In this document: piece by piece, positions 61,984 to 64,000 of the stretch
Layout of the letters: every line of letters starts with the position of its first letter
Numbering within the stretch: position 1 is the stretch's first letter
Assembly (NCBI RefSeq): GCF_014647515.1
Contig: NZ_BMPI01000004.1
Location: 165,683 to 229,682, forward strand
DNA length: 64,000 bases
From: Dactylosporangium sucinum
GTDB taxonomy: Bacteria; Actinomycetota; Actinomycetes; Mycobacteriales; Micromonosporaceae
Direction: 5' to 3'
Made by a program: the position numbers and the translations under genes
The notes under the pieces: generated by a model
The model's database searches: none
Told to the model about the DNA's origin: nothing
Seen by the model: the letters and a program-made list of their open reading frames with translations, nothing else

Positions 61984-64000
61984 ATGCCCGATTCGACGCG
62001 TATCCCGGACCGTCCCAGCCTCGACGGACTCGAGGAACGCTGGGGCAAGGTATGGGACGCCGAGGGCATCTACCGCTTCGACCGCACCGCCGACCGCGCC
62101 GACGTGTTCTCGATCGACACCCCGCCGCCGACGGTGTCCGGCGCGCTCCACATCGGACACGTGTTCTCCTACACGCAGACCGACCTCATCGCGCGCTACC
62201 AGCGGATGCGCGGCAAGACGGTGTTCTACCCGATCGGGTGGGACGACAACGGCCTGCCGACCGAGCGTCGCGTGCAGCTGAACTACGGCGTGCAGTGCGA
62301 CCCGACGCTGCCCTACGACCCCGGGTTCGAGCCGCCCGCCGCGCCCGGCAGGACGCCGGTGAAGGTGAGCCGCCGCAACTTCGTGGAGCTCTGCCACCGC
62401 CAGACCGAGCACGACGAGCGCGCCTACGAGGCGCTCTGGCGGCGGGTGGGCCTGTCGGTGGACTGGACCCACCTCTACACCACCATCGGCGACCGGGCGC
62501 GGGCCACCGCCCAGCGCGGCTTCCTCAACGCGCTCGCCCGCGGCGAGGCCTACGCGGTGGACGGCCCGACGCTGTGGGACGTGACGTTCGGGACCGCGGT
62601 GGCGCAGGCCGAGCTGGAGGACCGGGAGCGGCCGGGCGCCTACCACCGGCTCAAGTTCGGCGAGTTCCTGGTCGACACCACCCGCCCCGAGCTGCTGCCC
62701 GCCTGCGTGGCGCTGGTGGCGCACCCGGGCGACGAGCGGTTCCAGCCGCACTTCGGCTCGACCGTCCGCACCCCACTGTTCAATGTGGAGGTCCCGCTGC
62801 TGGCCCACCACCTGGCCGACCCGGAGAAGGGCACCGGCCTGGTGATGGTGTGCACGTTCGGCGACCTGACCGACGTGACCTGGTGGCGCGAGCTCGACCT
62901 GCCGACCCGCACGGTGATCGAGCGCAACGGCCGGCTGACCCTGCAGGCGCCGGCCGGCGTCGGCGAGGACGACTTCGCGCCGCTCGCCGGCCTGACCGTG
63001 CACCAGGCGCGGGAGAAGGTGGTGGCGCTGCTGCGCGCCTCCGGGGAGCTCGACGGCGAGCCGCGGCCGGTCACGCACGCCGTGAAGTTCTACGAGAAGG
63101 GCGACAAGCCGCTCGAGATCGTGGGCACCCGGCAGTGGTACATCCGCAACGGCGGGCGGTCGCCGGAGCTGCGGGCCGCACTGCTGGCCCGGGGGAGCGA
63201 GCTGACCTGGACGCCGGAGCACATGCGGTCCCGCTATGAGCACTGGGTGGAGGGCCTGACCGGGGACTGGGTGATCAGCCGGCAGCGGTTCTTCGGCGTG
63301 CCGATTCCCCTGTGGTACCGCCTGGACGCCGACGCCAGACCGAGCTACGACGACCCGATCGTGCCGGAGCGTCTCCCGATGGACCCGAGCAGCGACACCC
63401 CGCCCGGGTTCGAGGAGGTCGACCGCGGCCGGCCGGGCGGCTTCGTCGGCGACCCGGACGTGATGGACACCTGGGCGACGTCGTCGCTGACGCCGCAGAT
63501 CATCGGCCACTGGCTGGACGACCCCGACCTGTTCGGTCGGGTGTTCCCGATGGACCTGCGTCCGCAGGCCCACGAGATCATCCGCACCTGGCTGTTCACC
63601 ACGGTGCTGCGCGCCCACACCGAGCACGACGTGCTGCCGTGGAAGCACGCCACCATCGCCGGCTGGATCATGGACCCCGACCGGAAGAAGCTCTCCAAGT
63701 CCAAGGACAACGCCAAGGACTCCCCGGAGGAGCTGCTCGAACAGTTCGGCGCCGACGCGGTGCGGTACTGGTCGGCCAACGCCCGGCCCGGCGTGGACAC
63801 GGCGTTCGACACCAACCAGCTGCGGGTGGGCCGGCGCCTGGCCACCAAGCTGCTCAACGCTTCGCGCTTCGTGCTGTCGTTCGGCGGCTCGCCCGACCCC
63901 GCGCTGGTGACCGCCCCGGTCGACCGGGCCCTGCTCGGCGCGCTGTCCACCGTGGTCGCCGAGGCGACCGCGGCCTTCGACGCCTACGACTACGCGCGGG
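61984..64000 (+). CDS. valS: Valyl-tRNA synthetase, 3' end outside window
   Basis: 672 residues visible of an expected 800-900. Class I synthetase signatures: PPPTVSGALHIGHVF (HIGH), FYPIGWDDNGLPTERRVQ, TTRPELLPACVALVAHPGD in the CP1 editing domain, VISRQRFFGVPIPLWY, DVMDTWATSSLTPQI and KKLSKSKDN (KMSKS) at about 575. WDDNGLPTERRV is the version found in the archaeal/actinobacterial ValS type rather than the E. coli type. It charges tRNA-Val. The start is leaderless with -10 TAGCAT. The frame is open through base 64000. Confidence 0.96.
   Translation, partial: MPDSTRIPDRPSLDGLEERWGKVWDAEGIYRFDRTADRADVFSIDTPPPTVSGALHIGHVFSYTQTDLIARYQRMRGKTVFYPIGWDDNGLPTERRVQLNYGVQCDPTLPYDPGFEPPAAPGRTPVKVSRRNFVELCHRQTEHDERAYEALWRRVGLSVDWTHLYTTIGDRARATAQRGFLNALARGEAYAVDGPTLWDVTFGTAVAQAELEDRERPGAYHRLKFGEFLVDTTRPELLPACVALVAHPGDERFQPHFGSTVRTPLFNVEVPLLAHHLADPEKGTGLVMVCTFGDLTDVTWWRELDLPTRTVIERNGRLTLQAPAGVGEDDFAPLAGLTVHQAREKVVALLRASGELDGEPRPVTHAVKFYEKGDKPLEIVGTRQWYIRNGGRSPELRAALLARGSELTWTPEHMRSRYEHWVEGLTGDWVISRQRFFGVPIPLWYRLDADARPSYDDPIVPERLPMDPSSDTPPGFEEVDRGRPGGFVGDPDVMDTWATSSLTPQIIGHWLDDPDLFGRVFPMDLRPQAHEIIRTWLFTTVLRAHTEHDVLPWKHATIAGWIMDPDRKKLSKSKDNAKDSPEELLEQFGADAVRYWSANARPGVDTAFDTNQLRVGRRLATKLLNASRFVLSFGGSPDPALVTAPVDRALLGALSTVVAEATAAFDAYDYAR

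Noticed and set aside
60511..63648. 1045-residue minus-strand ORF
   Set aside because: Only the part up to about 61965 is the SpeE-like gene. The rest is antisense to valS, which has clear HIGH and KMSKS motifs.

Overview
The window is high-GC actinobacterial chromosome, most likely from the family Micromonosporaceae (inference from GC content, GTG starts, gene families such as LCP enzymes, the proteasome activator Bpa and DUF5926, and many promoters of the TANNNT-N6-8-ATG/GTG type). It begins inside an LCP-family gene and ends inside valS. Almost all of it is tightly packed housekeeping chromosome, interrupted by one mobile region between about 46.5 and 56.1 kb.

1-13 kb: two cell-wall LCP enzymes, a rhodanese/glycerophosphodiesterase pair, a soluble sensor kinase with an anti-sigma-type ATPase, DUF5926, arginine deiminase, a NERD protein, PAS-like and ACT proteins, a lipoprotein, prephenate dehydratase and a Myb/SANT-like protein. 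13-27 kb: a hotdog thioesterase, two orphan amino-acid-type binding proteins (one apparently circularly permuted), a small acidic calcium-loop protein, a membrane zinc peptidase, an alpha/beta hydrolase, the proteasome activator Bpa, two overlapping Cof-type HAD phosphatases, OsmC, a minimal zincin, tandem AIM24 proteins, another HAD phosphatase and an MscS-helix membrane protein. 27-39 kb: a large secreted subtilase, a fatty-acid/CoA catabolism set (MaoC, two acyl-CoA dehydrogenases, SDR), a TolB-like protein, a lipoprotein, an EEP hydrolase and a binding-protein/VWA fusion.

39.9-45.1 kb is a carotenoid and light-response cluster: photolyase and phytoene synthase on one strand, phytoene desaturase, IPP isomerase and a MerR regulator with a cobalamin-type domain on the other, diverging from a 92-bp region that carries a direct repeat. 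After a polysaccharide deacetylase come tRNA-Glu, tRNA-Asp and tRNA-Phe. The 3' half of tRNA-Phe is repeated at 54.88 and 56.08 kb, so an 8.3-kb island and a 1.2-kb segment are bounded by att-like repeats. The island has lower GC and more relaxed codon use. It carries what looks like a three-gene ABC-3C defence system (nuclease effector, middle component, DUF3732 ATPase), an acetyltransferase, a broken TPR regulator joined to a broken tyrosine recombinase, and a Schlafen/AlbA_2 ATPase-like protein. A Uma2 nuclease-fold protein lies in the second segment.

56.4-64 kb: a DrrAB-type exporter diverging from an IS30-type-HTH/MarR regulator with GTTGCAAC-type operators between them, a candidate toxin-antitoxin pair, an NmrA-like reductase, a membrane spermidine-synthase-like protein and valS. 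The last two share one overlapping -10 region.

Outside genes, three families of long perfect palindromes recur at gene ends, often exactly filling the gap between convergent genes. A 555-bp stretch before the photolyase gene is packed with repeats.
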